Source of the DNA: a bacterium
GTDB taxonomy: Bacteria > Bacteroidota > Bacteroidia > Chitinophagales > Saprospiraceae
Reading direction: 5' to 3'
Assembly: GCA_024742755.1 (NCBI GenBank)
Contig: JANSXW010000008.1
Location: 1-64,000 of the forward strand
Length of the DNA stretch: 64,000 bases
Positions within the stretch are counted from its first letter, which is position 1. Every line of letters begins with the position of its first letter. The notes below the pieces were generated by a model. The model saw nothing but the letters and a program-made list of their open reading frames with translations, had not been told where the DNA came from and ran no database searches. Below, one piece after another: positions 27,658 through 36,941 of the stretch. A program made the translations under genes and the position numbers.

Positions 27658-28236
27658 TCATTCCACCATCGGCACCGTCCCATACATCTTCCCCTTTTTC
27701 GTATTCTTAATCAGCCAATTCAGCCGCTTCTGTGCCTCCTCCCGCCGCCGTTCCCCGCACTCTTTGATCCAGCCGATCTTCAGGCGCTGGTAGAGGTGGG
27801 GAAAAGCCTGGAAGTTAGCCCAGACTTCCTCGTCTTCGTGCAGTTGGGCTTCCACCCAATCTGGTATCTCCCAGCGATCATCCGGGCTCCCGATTTGGTC
27901 TTCGATGGGGGCGATGCCGGCAGGCGTCATCAAGCCTTCGCGCTGAAGCTTCCATACCCGTTGCCGGTTGAGTTCCGAGAGGAAGGTCTTCTTTTTGCGG
28001 CGGGGCGTGATGCGTTGTACGTTGCTTTCCTCATCCAGCTTTTTCACCACCCCGTCTATCCAGCCGAAGCAAAGGCATTCCTCCACCAGCTCATCGTAGG
28101 TGATGCAGGGCTTGCCGGTCGCTTTTTTGAAGCGGCGTAGCCAGATTTCAGTTTTGGTGGTGTGGTGGGTTTCCAGCCATTGCCGCCATTCCGGTCGGTT
28201 TTTGGGGTAGAAGATTTCGGTGATTTCTACAGGCAT
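27658..28236 (-). CDS. YdeI/OmpD-associated family protein
   Basis: This 192-residue soluble protein matches the YdeI family. It has a central ITYDELVEECLCFGWIDGVVKKLDE stretch followed by TPRRKKKTFLSELNRQRVWKL, and a C-terminal helical extension (LNWLIKNTKKGKMYG) of the kind called bacteriocin-protection or OmpD-associated. The biochemical role is not established. It is a single gene with no signal peptide, next to the repeat locus, facing away from the DUF4331 genes. Confidence 0.8.
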   Translation of the reverse strand: MPVEITEIFYPKNRPEWRQWLETHHTTKTEIWLRRFKKATGKPCITYDELVEECLCFGWIDGVVKKLDEESNVQRITPRRKKKTFLSELNRQRVWKLQREGLMTPAGIAPIEDQIGSPDDRWEIPDWVEAQLHEDEEVWANFQAFPHLYQRLKIGWIKECGERRREEAQKRLNWLIKNTKKGKMYGTVPMVE

Positions 28237-28472
28237 GATGGGCGTTGTTTCGCTTCAATTTACAAAAGCTCGTTAAGAAATCTTAAAAAAATCCTAAGGG
28301 TTTCAATCCGCCACGGTCCCACCTTCCGTAAGTACTACTGAAATCACGATTAAAAGACAGCTGCAACCCAACTGGGTTGACCGGGGTGCTGCTCCAACAG
28401 CAACTTTCGGTTAGCCACTGTAGTGCTTGTCCGGTTCGTGATGCTTTAATTTTCTCACCTAAATCAGACAGT

Positions 28473-30191
28473 ATGAATGTATTTAGACTTGCGGTTTGCG
28501 CTTTGCTGTGCCTGCTGCTCGGTAGCGGCCTGCTGGCATCGAGCCACCGCGAAGCTCCGCTGATTGCAAACGATCCGCTGGCAGACAATACGGACGTTTA
28601 TGCTTTCAGAAGCCCCGACAACCCTAACACGATTACCATCATTGCCAATTACATCCCGGCAGAACTGCCCCACGGTGGCCCCAACTACTACACCTTTGGG
28701 GAGAACATCCGGTATGAAATCCACATCGATAATGATGCGGGCATGCCTGGCGATGAGATCATCTACCGTTTTACCTTTCAAAAGGTCAACGAAGACCCGA
28801 CCACGTTCTTTAACATCCGGCTGGGGCAGCAAAACCTCAAAACCACTTACACCATGGAACGCAGTATGGACGGTGGCGCCACCTTTCAGGCTATCGTGAC
28901 CGGAGGAGTCGTGCCGCCGAATGATATCGGCCCGCGCTCCATTGAAAGCGGTGTTGGGCTGGGCTCCACTTATGCCAGCCTGATGAGCGAAGCGATCACT
29001 CAGACGCCGGACGGAGAACAGGTGTTCTGCGGCCCGGTTGACGATCCTTTCTTCGTGGACCTGGGCGGTATTTTCGATCTGGGCAATGCCCCTCGCCAGA
29101 ACGGCCCGTCAAGAGATGGGCTTGGTGAATTTAATGTGCATACCATTGCCATTCAGGTACCAATCGAAATGCTCCTGAAGGACGGTGCACCGGATACCCC
29201 TGCCAATATCCTGGACCCGAATTATGTGATCGGTGTGTGGGCCTCTGCGAGCCGCCCCGCCGTACGTACCTTGAGCATGATGGGTGAAGCGCCCGAGGAC
29301 AGTGGTGACTGGATTCAGGTATCCCGCCTCGGCATGCCCCTCACCAATGAGGTGGTTATCCCCATCGGCATGAAGGACTACTGGAACTCCCTGACGCCTT
29401 ACGAAGAGATTACCGACACCATTTTGGACCCGTTTTTCTGCAATCCGGAACTGGCACTGTACATGGACGATGATCAGTTTGGCCCTGCCGTACCCGCCTT
29501 TGCACCCCTGCGCATACAGCGCAACTCCCTCCAACGATTTGATTTTGGAAACGGACAGGATGGGCTCTTTTCCATTAAAGGTACCGCAGCAGTAGCTGGT
29601 ACCGCACTGGATGATCAGGTCTTCGGCGAACTGCTGCTCCCTGGTCCGGGCATGCCCCGTTCCGTTGACCTTTGGCCTATTTTCCATACCGGAGTGCCCA
29701 ACGTGGCCCCTTACCAACTGGCCACCGGCAAGGAAGGCAACCCACTGGCAGAAGGCAAACCCTTCATCAACAACTTCCTGCCGAATGGCGGCGATATGCT
29801 CCGCCTGAATATGGCCGTGCCGGTGACGGACCGGGCGAGTGCCGACTTTAGCCCTATGGGAATCGTTGCGGCTGCTGTGGCCGGTTTGACCGACCCAACC
29901 TATAATGGCACTGCTGATCTGGAGTTCATCCCCAATATGGACGGCTTCCCCAACGGGCGCCGCCTGGAGGATGATGTGACGCGCATTGAGCTGCAGGCTG
30001 TAGGCGGAGTCGCACTGGCTGCCATTGGCCTTTGGTACGACGACTACACTGCCGGCGACCCTAATCCCGTGACTGATGACTTGCTGGGCGTGCTGACCTA
30101 CACCACAGGCGTGGAGGAAAATGATAAGCCATTTACCAATTCCTTCCCCTATCTGGCAGCGCCCTGGCGTGGCACGGAGACGGACCAGTAA
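28473..30191 (+). CDS. DUF4331 family secreted protein, copy 1
   Basis: This 572-residue protein has a signal peptide (about 1-22, ending GLLA) and a full DUF4331 domain beginning SSHREAPLIANDPLADNTDVYAF, with GENIRYEIHIDND, VDDPFFVDLGGIFDLG and the C-terminal LEDDVTRIELQAVGGVAL. DUF4331 proteins are exported and of unknown function. I start at ATG 28473; the frame is open from 28377, but only 28473 gives a signal peptide. It ends shortly after the domain and lacks the T9SS tail of the next gene. It is followed after 30 nt by a paralogue and probably co-transcribed. Bases 28237-28472 hold the promoter region but no gene. Confidence 0.82.
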   Translation: MNVFRLAVCALLCLLLGSGLLASSHREAPLIANDPLADNTDVYAFRSPDNPNTITIIANYIPAELPHGGPNYYTFGENIRYEIHIDNDAGMPGDEIIYRFTFQKVNEDPTTFFNIRLGQQNLKTTYTMERSMDGGATFQAIVTGGVVPPNDIGPRSIESGVGLGSTYASLMSEAITQTPDGEQVFCGPVDDPFFVDLGGIFDLGNAPRQNGPSRDGLGEFNVHTIAIQVPIEMLLKDGAPDTPANILDPNYVIGVWASASRPAVRTLSMMGEAPEDSGDWIQVSRLGMPLTNEVVIPIGMKDYWNSLTPYEEITDTILDPFFCNPELALYMDDDQFGPAVPAFAPLRIQRNSLQRFDFGNGQDGLFSIKGTAAVAGTALDDQVFGELLLPGPGMPRSVDLWPIFHTGVPNVAPYQLATGKEGNPLAEGKPFINNFLPNGGDMLRLNMAVPVTDRASADFSPMGIVAAAVAGLTDPTYNGTADLEFIPNMDGFPNGRRLEDDVTRIELQAVGGVALAAIGLWYDDYTAGDPNPVTDDLLGVLTYTTGVEENDKPFTNSFPYLAAPWRGTETDQ

Positions 30192-30221
30192 TCGCCCATT
30201 CACTCATTCAAAAAAACTTTT

Positions 30222-32279
30222 ATGTTACACCATAGATTCAAATTTATATTCACAGCAGTATTGCTGCTGCTGTTTTGCGGCAGGGAAGCATTGCAGGCTT
30301 CCAGCCACCGGGAGGCGCCCCTCATCTCCAATGACCCACTGGCGGATAATGTGGATGTGTACGCTTTCCGCAGCCCCGACAATCCGCGCAATATTGTGCT
30401 GATTGCGACCTACGTACCCATGCAGCTGCCGCACGGCGGTCCGAACTACTATCAGTTCGGTGAGAACATCCGGTACGAAATCCATATCGATAATGATGCC
30501 AGCCGTCCGGGCGATGAAATTGTCTACCGATTCACTTTTGAGAAAAAGAATGAAGACCCAAGCACTTTTTTCAACATCCGGCTGGGGCAGGAAAACCTCA
30601 TGACCCGCTATACCGTAGAGAAAAGTATCAACGGCGGAGGCTTCATTCCTATCCTGGTGAATGGCAAGGTGCCGCCCAATAACGTTGGTGAGCGGTCCAT
30701 CTCTTCTCCGGTAGGACTGAATGCCGACTACGCTGAGCTTTTTGAAGACGCCGTGCGTTCTGCCCACACCGGAGAGAAAATCTTTGCCGGCCCGGTGGAT
30801 GACCCCTTCTTTGTAGACCTTGGCGGTATTTTTGACCTCGGTGACGCGCCCCGGCAGATGGGCGACCCACGCGATGGGCTGGCTTGTTTGAATACCAGTG
30901 CCATTGCGCTGGAGATTCCTATCCAGTTTTTGCTCAGGAAAGGTGCGCCCAGCAGTCCGGAGAATATTCTGGACCCTAACTACGTGATTGGCGTATGGGC
31001 TTCCGCAAGCCGCCCGCAAATTCGTACACTCGAACCCGGCAGCGAATCTTACGATGGCGACTGGGTGCAGGTTTCCCGCCTGGGTATGCCACTGACCAAT
31101 GAGGCGGTGATTCCCGTAGGTATGAAAGACTACTGGAATGCACTGACCCCTTATCAGGAGTTGGAAGACACCCTGCTGGACAACTATTTCTACAATCCGG
31201 AGCTGGCACTGTATATGGACGACAGCCTGTTCGGAGGTGCTGTGCCTGCCTTTGGCCCACTGCGCATTCAGCGCAACGCCCTACAGTCTTTTGACTTTGG
31301 AAATGGCCAGGATGGTCTGTTCCCGTTGAAGGGGACCGCTGCGGTGGAAGGGACTGCGCTGGATGATGATGTCTTTGGCACTTTGCTGTTGCCCGGGCCT
31401 GGTATGCCCCGCTCGGTCGACCTTTGGCCAGCCTTCCACACCGGAGTACCTAACTTCCCACCCTATCAGTTAGCCACTGGCAAAGAAGGGAATCCGCTGG
31501 CAGCAGGCAAGCCTTTTGTCAACAACTTCCTGCCCAATGGCGGTGATATGCTCCGCTTGAACATGGCGGTCCCAGCTACCCCGCGTGATAATCCAGCCTT
31601 CAGTTCGCTGGGGCTCATTCAGGCTGCCGTGCTTGGGCTGACCGACCCCACCTACAACGGTACTGCTGATCTGGAATTCATTCCCAATATGGATGGCTTC
31701 CCCAACGGGCGGCGGCTGGAGGATGATGTGACGCGCATCGAACTACAGGCCGTATCCGGCGTCGTGCTGGCTGCTATTGGCCTTTGGTACGATGATTACA
31801 CCGCCGGTGACCCCAACCCGGTAACGGATGACCTGCTGGGCGTACTGACCTACACCACAGGCGTGGAAGCCAATGACAAGCCCTTCCGTCCGGAATTCCC
31901 CTATCTCGCCATGCCTTTTGCGGGCGATGGCGAATGCAGTGGCACGATAGCCGGACTGACCAGCCCGGGGCCTCAGGCCTCCGCTCTGAACCTTACGGCA
32001 AATACGACCGGACAGGTGCAAATGATGGCGGCAGCGCCTAATCCTTTCCAGGGACAGACCACCCTTCGGTACCACCTGGAAGCTCCGCAGCAAATCAACA
32101 TCAGCCTGTACGATGTCAATGGCAGGCAGCTGTCTACACTGGTTGATCAGCCACAGGAGGCTGGCACCTATACGGTAGACTGGCAGGCCGGACCGTATCC
32201 TGAGGGCGTTTATTTCGCCAGAGCTGTTTCCGGTAATGGTGAAACGCTGCAAATTATCAAACTGGTGAAGACGAATTAG
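30222..32279 (+). CDS. DUF4331 family secreted protein, copy 2, with T9SS sorting domain
   Basis: This 685-residue protein has a signal peptide (about 1-25), a DUF4331 domain that is clearly a paralogue of the preceding one (the VDDPFFVDLGGIFDLG and LEDDVTRIELQAV blocks are identical), a linker, and a T9SS domain (AAPNPFQGQTTLRYHL ... YPEGVYFARAVSG). The two differ mainly in the tail, so they may work at different sites: copy 1 periplasmic, copy 2 surface-exposed or released. It is tandem with copy 1 and upstream of a TPR lipoprotein. Confidence 0.85.
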   Translation: MLHHRFKFIFTAVLLLLFCGREALQASSHREAPLISNDPLADNVDVYAFRSPDNPRNIVLIATYVPMQLPHGGPNYYQFGENIRYEIHIDNDASRPGDEIVYRFTFEKKNEDPSTFFNIRLGQENLMTRYTVEKSINGGGFIPILVNGKVPPNNVGERSISSPVGLNADYAELFEDAVRSAHTGEKIFAGPVDDPFFVDLGGIFDLGDAPRQMGDPRDGLACLNTSAIALEIPIQFLLRKGAPSSPENILDPNYVIGVWASASRPQIRTLEPGSESYDGDWVQVSRLGMPLTNEAVIPVGMKDYWNALTPYQELEDTLLDNYFYNPELALYMDDSLFGGAVPAFGPLRIQRNALQSFDFGNGQDGLFPLKGTAAVEGTALDDDVFGTLLLPGPGMPRSVDLWPAFHTGVPNFPPYQLATGKEGNPLAAGKPFVNNFLPNGGDMLRLNMAVPATPRDNPAFSSLGLIQAAVLGLTDPTYNGTADLEFIPNMDGFPNGRRLEDDVTRIELQAVSGVVLAAIGLWYDDYTAGDPNPVTDDLLGVLTYTTGVEANDKPFRPEFPYLAMPFAGDGECSGTIAGLTSPGPQASALNLTANTTGQVQMMAAAPNPFQGQTTLRYHLEAPQQINISLYDVNGRQLSTLVDQPQEAGTYTVDWQAGPYPEGVYFARAVSGNGETLQIIKLVKTN

Positions 32280-32383
32280 TAGCTGGGGGATCTTTGAATT
32301 TCTTCAAAGACCACTCTGATTTTGAGATTGCGTGCGGGGAGGACAGCCCTGCACGCCTCTTTTCCAAAAAAAAATACAATGAC

Positions 32384-33616
32384 ATGAAATCCTTCAACTC
32401 CTTATTAATGACAGCCCTGCTGGCCCTCCTAATCACCAATTGCCAGCAAGCGACCCAACCTAAAGAAGATCCCAAAACCGCTGCTGCGGCAGAGGTGCCC
32501 AGCCTCTTAGGCCGGAACGAAGCCCTGCGCAATGGCAAGGAATGGGAAACCGTTCAGAATCAATATGTAAGCCTGCGCAATTCCATCCAAAAAGAAAATG
32601 AAGCCGAAGCCCGGATCGAAATGGCACACCTCTTCATCAATGAAGCGCGGGTGACCGGCGAGCATGGGCATTATTATCCGGCGGCTCTGACGGCCCTGGC
32701 TGACATTCCGGCAGACCATCCCGATAAGGATATCCGTTTCCGGAAACTCGCAACCCGGGCAAGCGTGGAGCTTTCGCTGCATGATTTTGAAAAGGCGCTG
32801 GAAACAGCAGAGGCGGCCGTACAATTGAACCCCTACAATGCTCAGATTTACGGTGCCCTGGTAGATGCCAACGTGGAGCTGGGGCGATACGAAACCGCAG
32901 TGGCCATGGCAGACAAGATGGTCAGCATCCGGCCGGACATGCGTTCCTATGCCCGGGTGGCTTACCTTCGGGAAATCCATGGTCAGGTAGATGGCGCATT
33001 CGAAGCTATGCAACTGGCAGTGAAAGCGGGCTATCCCGGTTACGAAGCCACCGCATGGGCAAGGCTGACGCTGGGCGAAATGTACGAGCGCTACGGCAAA
33101 GCCGATGCTGCCCGGCAGGCCTATCAGCAAATACTGGCAGAGCGCCCGAATTATCCCTTCGCCATCGCCGCCCTGGCCAACCTGGAAGCGGAGGCAGGCC
33201 ATTATGAAAAAGCCGAACAAATGCTGAAAGAAGCTTGTACCGCGATACCGGAGTTTGGCTTTTACGAACAGCTGGCGGAAATTTACAAGTCCACCGGCCG
33301 CGAGGCCGACTATCAGCAAACGATGGACGAGCTCTGGGTGATGCTGCAGGAAGATACGGATAGTGGCCACGATATGAGCCTGGAGTACGCCAATCTGTAC
33401 TCCGATCTGGCAGAAGACCATAACAAGGCCTTGACCTACGCGCTGGGCGAATATGAGAAGCGCCCCGCCAATATCGATGTCAACCGGGTGCTGGCTAAAA
33501 TTTACACCCGCATGGGCAACGCCCAAAAAGCCAGCCTCCACCTGGAAAAAGCCAAAGCTACACAGGCACAGTATCCTGAGCTGAAAGCACTCGCTCAGCA
33601 ATTGGCCAGCCGGTAA
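32384..33616 (+). CDS. TPR-repeat lipoprotein
   Basis: This 410-residue protein starts at ATG 32384 with a lipoprotein signal (LLALLITNC), so the lipidated Cys is about residue 18. The body is made of tetratricopeptide repeats (AVQLNPYNAQIYGALVDANVELGRYETAVAMADKM; ALANLEAEAGHYEKAEQMLKEA), predicted to be a protein-binding superhelix facing the periplasm or surface. It lies 104 nt after DUF4331 copy 2 and probably belongs to the same transcript. An upstream in-frame ATG (32294) would bury the signal and is not used. Confidence 0.8.
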   Translation: MKSFNSLLMTALLALLITNCQQATQPKEDPKTAAAAEVPSLLGRNEALRNGKEWETVQNQYVSLRNSIQKENEAEARIEMAHLFINEARVTGEHGHYYPAALTALADIPADHPDKDIRFRKLATRASVELSLHDFEKALETAEAAVQLNPYNAQIYGALVDANVELGRYETAVAMADKMVSIRPDMRSYARVAYLREIHGQVDGAFEAMQLAVKAGYPGYEATAWARLTLGEMYERYGKADAARQAYQQILAERPNYPFAIAALANLEAEAGHYEKAEQMLKEACTAIPEFGFYEQLAEIYKSTGREADYQQTMDELWVMLQEDTDSGHDMSLEYANLYSDLAEDHNKALTYALGEYEKRPANIDVNRVLAKIYTRMGNAQKASLHLEKAKATQAQYPELKALAQQLASR

Positions 33617-33642
33617 GGAAAAATTTAAGGTTGGATGGAATT

Positions 33643-33681
33643 TGCCCTGAATGGTGTCTCCCACTGTTTGGGGCATTTTTT
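33643..33681 (+). terminator. Weak candidate terminator after the TPR gene
   Basis: TGCCC (33643-33647) can pair with GGGCA (33671-33675), followed by six T residues. The loop is long, so the call is tentative. Confidence 0.35.
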
Positions 33682-33736
33682 GGTGGAGTAGGGGAGGAGG
33701 TATTATCTTACAGCCCCTGACCAACCGTGACCTTAA

Positions 33737-34519
33737 ATGCCAAGCACTAATTGCCGGATTTTTTGGAATGTTTTGCCCATTGCTATTTTCTGTATTGGTT
33801 TGAATTTTCCACTGGTTTCCGCTCAGGTAAAGCCTGTAGCCCTCACCCGGGGCGACACCACCAAACGCCAAATCGCATTGATCTTTACCGGGCATGAGTA
33901 TGCCGACGGGGGCCGCCACATCCTTCAGGTACTGCGGGAGCAGCAGGTGCCCGGCAGTTTTTTCTTTACAGGAATCTTCTACGAGCGGTACGCGCCGTTG
34001 GTAAAGCAGCTTAGAGCGGACGGGCACTACCTCGGCGCGCATTCTGATCAGCATTTGCTGTATGCACCCTGGTCGGCGCGGGACAGCCTGCTCGTTTCCT
34101 GCGATAGCTTTCTGCACGATCTGAATGCCAACTACGCCAAAATGGAAAAGCTGGGCATCGCCCGCCCGGAAGCGCCCTGGTTTTTGCCACCCTACGAGTG
34201 GTACAACGATAGCATCGTGCAGTGGACAGCAGCGGCCGGGCTGCAGCTCATCAATATGACCTATGGCACCCTCTCACATGCCGATTACACCACGCCGGAG
34301 ATGCCCAACTACCGGAGCAGCAACCAGATTTTCAATAGTATTCTGGACTACGAAGCAGAGCAGGCAAATGGCCTGAACGGCTTTTTGTTGCTGCTCCATA
34401 TTGGCACCGATCCTGCCCGTACCGACAAATTTTACCTACATTTAGAGGCGCTGACCGGTGAGCTGCGCAAGCGTGGCTACCGGTTGGTGAATTTGCAGGA
34501 ACTCTTTCAAAACGATTAA
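33737..34519 (+). CDS. NodB-like polysaccharide deacetylase with atypical motif 1
   Basis: This 260-residue secreted protein (signal peptide about 1-30) has a NodB-homology fold. The metal-binding HxxxH motif is present as AHSDQH (H102, H106). The usual TFDDG motif, which provides the catalytic base and a metal-ligand Asp, is replaced by FTGHEYADGG (residues 50-59). A similar variant occurs in other Bacteroidota, so metal binding may be rearranged instead of lost. It is followed 3 nt later by a GH9 gene, indicating joint use in glycan degradation. The substrate is unknown. Confidence 0.72.
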   Translation: MPSTNCRIFWNVLPIAIFCIGLNFPLVSAQVKPVALTRGDTTKRQIALIFTGHEYADGGRHILQVLREQQVPGSFFFTGIFYERYAPLVKQLRADGHYLGAHSDQHLLYAPWSARDSLLVSCDSFLHDLNANYAKMEKLGIARPEAPWFLPPYEWYNDSIVQWTAAAGLQLINMTYGTLSHADYTTPEMPNYRSSNQIFNSILDYEAEQANGLNGFLLLLHIGTDPARTDKFYLHLEALTGELRKRGYRLVNLQELFQND

Positions 34520-34522
34520 CCC

Positions 34523-36298
34523 ATGTACCGACTTTTCCTCCTTCTGGCCGGGTTGGCCCTGAGCCTGACTGCTTCTGCTCAGGACTACCACATTCGGATC
34601 AATCAAACGGGGTATTGGCCTTCAGAAACCAAGCAGGCCATTGTGTTTAGCCATCAGGCGCAGCGGCCTGTTTTGCAGCTCAAAACTCATCCGGACGGAG
34701 CCTTTGCAGCCGAGCTGGCTTTGACGCCCGTTGATGCGAATGGCTGGGGCACCTTCTCCCATCACTGGCAAGCCGATTTTACGAAAGTAGAAAAACCTGG
34801 CTGGTACTACCTGGTCACGGCGGACGGCAAGGCGCAGTCCGTGCCTTTTCAGATCAGTGCGCAAGCCTACGAGGGCTACGCGGATACCCTGCTGATTTTC
34901 ATGCGGCAGCAGCGGTGTGGCTACAACCCCCACTTGGATATGGTCTGCCATAAACGGGACGGGCGGGCTATGTTCGGGCCTATGCCGGATTCCACTTTTG
35001 TGGATGTCTCCGGCGGCTGGCACGATGCCGGCGATCAGTTGAAGTACCTCATCACCGGGAGTTACGCCACCGCGCACATGCTCAAGGCCTGGGAATTGTA
35101 CCCTGAGGCTTTCTCAGATAAGGTGAATGCCCTGGGGCAGCCCGGGGCGAACGATATTCCGGATGTGCTGGACGAAGCCCGCTGGGGGCTGGACTGGATA
35201 CACAAGCTCCACCCCGCACCCGGTCAGCTTTTCCATCAGGTAGCGGACGACCGCGACCACCGGGGCTGGAAGATGCCCGATCAGGACAATTCCGACTACG
35301 GCTGGGGCGCGAACAGCTACCGTGTTGCCTACTTTGCTACGGGCGAGCCACAGGGGTTGCGCGAGTACAAGAGTCAGGCTACTGGCGTTGCCAACCTCGC
35401 GGGGCGGAGCGCGGCGGCTATGGCCATAGCGGCAAGGCTTTGGCCCAAGGTGTCTTCGGATAGCGTGTATGCCGATAAATGCGCACAGGCCGCCCGGTCA
35501 CTCTACGCCCTGGGGCGTGCCAAGGAGGGCTTTCAGCAGGGCAATTCCTACGGTGCTCCATACCGCTACAGCGAAGATACCTGGACGGATGACATGGAGT
35601 GGGGCGCCGCCGAGCTCTACCGGCTGACCGGAGAAGATTCTTACCTAAAGCAAGCCAAAGCCTACGCCCGGCAGGCCAGCACCGTTTCGTGGATGCCACT
35701 GGATACGGCTGAGCATTACCGTTATTACCCTTTTGTCAATATGGGGCACTATGCGCTGTACGATTTAGTGGATGAAGCCTTTCAGGATACCCTGGCGGGC
35801 TACTACCGTAGTGGCATTGAGCATACGCTGGAGCGGGCACAGTCCAATGCCTACGGGGTAGGGGTGCCTTTTATCTGGTGCTCCAACAATCTCGTGACCG
35901 CCCTCATCACGCAAATCATCCTGTACGAAGACATGACGGGCGACCGCCGCTACCACGACCTGCTCGTACAGCAGCGCGACTGGCTGATGGGGCGCAATCC
36001 CTGGGGCACCTCTATGTTCACCAGCCTGCCCGCCCACGGGGAGTATCCATTGGACGTACACACCAGCGTATGGGCGCTCACCCGGGAGGAAGTCCCCGGC
36101 GGCCTGCTTGACGGGCCGGTTTATGCCACGATTTTCGGGTCCCTGCGCGGGCTGAAGCTCAACGAGCCGGATGAGTTTGCCGCTTATCAAAACCCCCATG
36201 TGGTCTATCACGATGATATCGGGGACTATTCCACCAATGAGCCAACGATGGATGGCACAGCCGGTGCGATTTTGATGATGGCATACTGGGGGCGGTAG
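34523..36298 (+). CDS. Glycoside hydrolase family 9 (endoglucanase/exo-glucosidase type)
   Basis: This 591-residue secreted enzyme has a signal peptide (about 1-20), an N-terminal Ig-like cellulase domain (IRINQTGYWP..., to about 112) and the GH9 (alpha/alpha)6 barrel. The catalytic base pair sits in GGWHDAGDQLKY (D168 and D171) and the acid in DYSTNEPTMDG (E573), so the active site is intact. It would hydrolyse beta-1,4-glucan or related oligosaccharides. There is no T9SS tail, so it is probably periplasmic. It forms a two-gene unit with the upstream deacetylase. Confidence 0.88.
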   Translation: MYRLFLLLAGLALSLTASAQDYHIRINQTGYWPSETKQAIVFSHQAQRPVLQLKTHPDGAFAAELALTPVDANGWGTFSHHWQADFTKVEKPGWYYLVTADGKAQSVPFQISAQAYEGYADTLLIFMRQQRCGYNPHLDMVCHKRDGRAMFGPMPDSTFVDVSGGWHDAGDQLKYLITGSYATAHMLKAWELYPEAFSDKVNALGQPGANDIPDVLDEARWGLDWIHKLHPAPGQLFHQVADDRDHRGWKMPDQDNSDYGWGANSYRVAYFATGEPQGLREYKSQATGVANLAGRSAAAMAIAARLWPKVSSDSVYADKCAQAARSLYALGRAKEGFQQGNSYGAPYRYSEDTWTDDMEWGAAELYRLTGEDSYLKQAKAYARQASTVSWMPLDTAEHYRYYPFVNMGHYALYDLVDEAFQDTLAGYYRSGIEHTLERAQSNAYGVGVPFIWCSNNLVTALITQIILYEDMTGDRRYHDLLVQQRDWLMGRNPWGTSMFTSLPAHGEYPLDVHTSVWALTREEVPGGLLDGPVYATIFGSLRGLKLNEPDEFAAYQNPHVVYHDDIGDYSTNEPTMDGTAGAILMMAYWGR

Positions 36299-36310
36299 CT
36301 CTTCAGGCGT

Positions 36311-36857
36311 GTTTTGTAGTAAATGCCAGCATGGGGCTTTGTCTTCAGCGTATTCACCGGTTTGCATATTGAGGAAAGTCTCCTGATTGACCCAGTACAT
36401 TTGCTCATCATTGGGCCCTTTCTGCCAGCTCAGTAGATAGCACGGAATGCCATCGACTGTTTCTTCCCACAAGCTTAACCGGGGCGTTTTGAGCGTAAGC
36501 CTCCATCGGGTCGGAATAGAATGTTGGCTCCTCTGCCATTTCTACAGCCTCTCCGGGGCGCATGGGCTGGTAAAGGGCATTCTTAACGATATAGCCATGC
36601 GTCCCATCGTAGCCTTTGCGTAGGAACTGCCTGCCATTTTGGAAATCCAAGGTAATCTGGTCCGGCATCCGGCAGGTGATGAGGAGTTGCCGCTGTTCTG
36701 GCTTTTTGAAGGTCAGCCGCTAGGAGTTGAGTTGCTGTTCCAGCCCGCCCATAGCCCGGGCATGCTTGCGGAGGATTTTCTTCACGCTTATGGCCTGTGC
36801 TGCAAAAGGGAGAGCCAGAAAAAATAATAGCAAAAGCGTTGTGGCTAAGTTTTTCAA
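36311..36857 (-). pseudogene. Decayed LolA-like outer-membrane lipoprotein carrier gene
   Basis: The minus strand carries a broken coding sequence. From a possible TTG start at 36857 it reads a signal peptide (LLLLFFLALPFAAQA) and KKILRKHARAMGG. An in-frame TAG stops it at 36722-36720. It then resumes as QRQLLITCRMPDQITLDFQNGRQF and continues to AYAQNAPVKLVG near 36470. There the frame shifts, and the neighbouring frame continues ETVDGIPCYLLSWQKG and MYWVNQETFLNMQTGEY. This matches the order expected for small LolA-like periplasmic proteins (VELVGxETVDGxxCYKL, then a YYLDxxTxLxxxxE type strand). Two independent lesions argue for a true pseudogene, though sequencing errors cannot be excluded. 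The 3' end is indistinct and runs up to the GH9 stop. Confidence 0.65.
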
Positions 36858-36941
36858 AATCGGGTGGTTTATGCCCAAAACCAGCGCGGTTCCCTTATTT
36901 TGGAGGATGGATTATTGTGAACAGAAAACGAACCACTTGTT

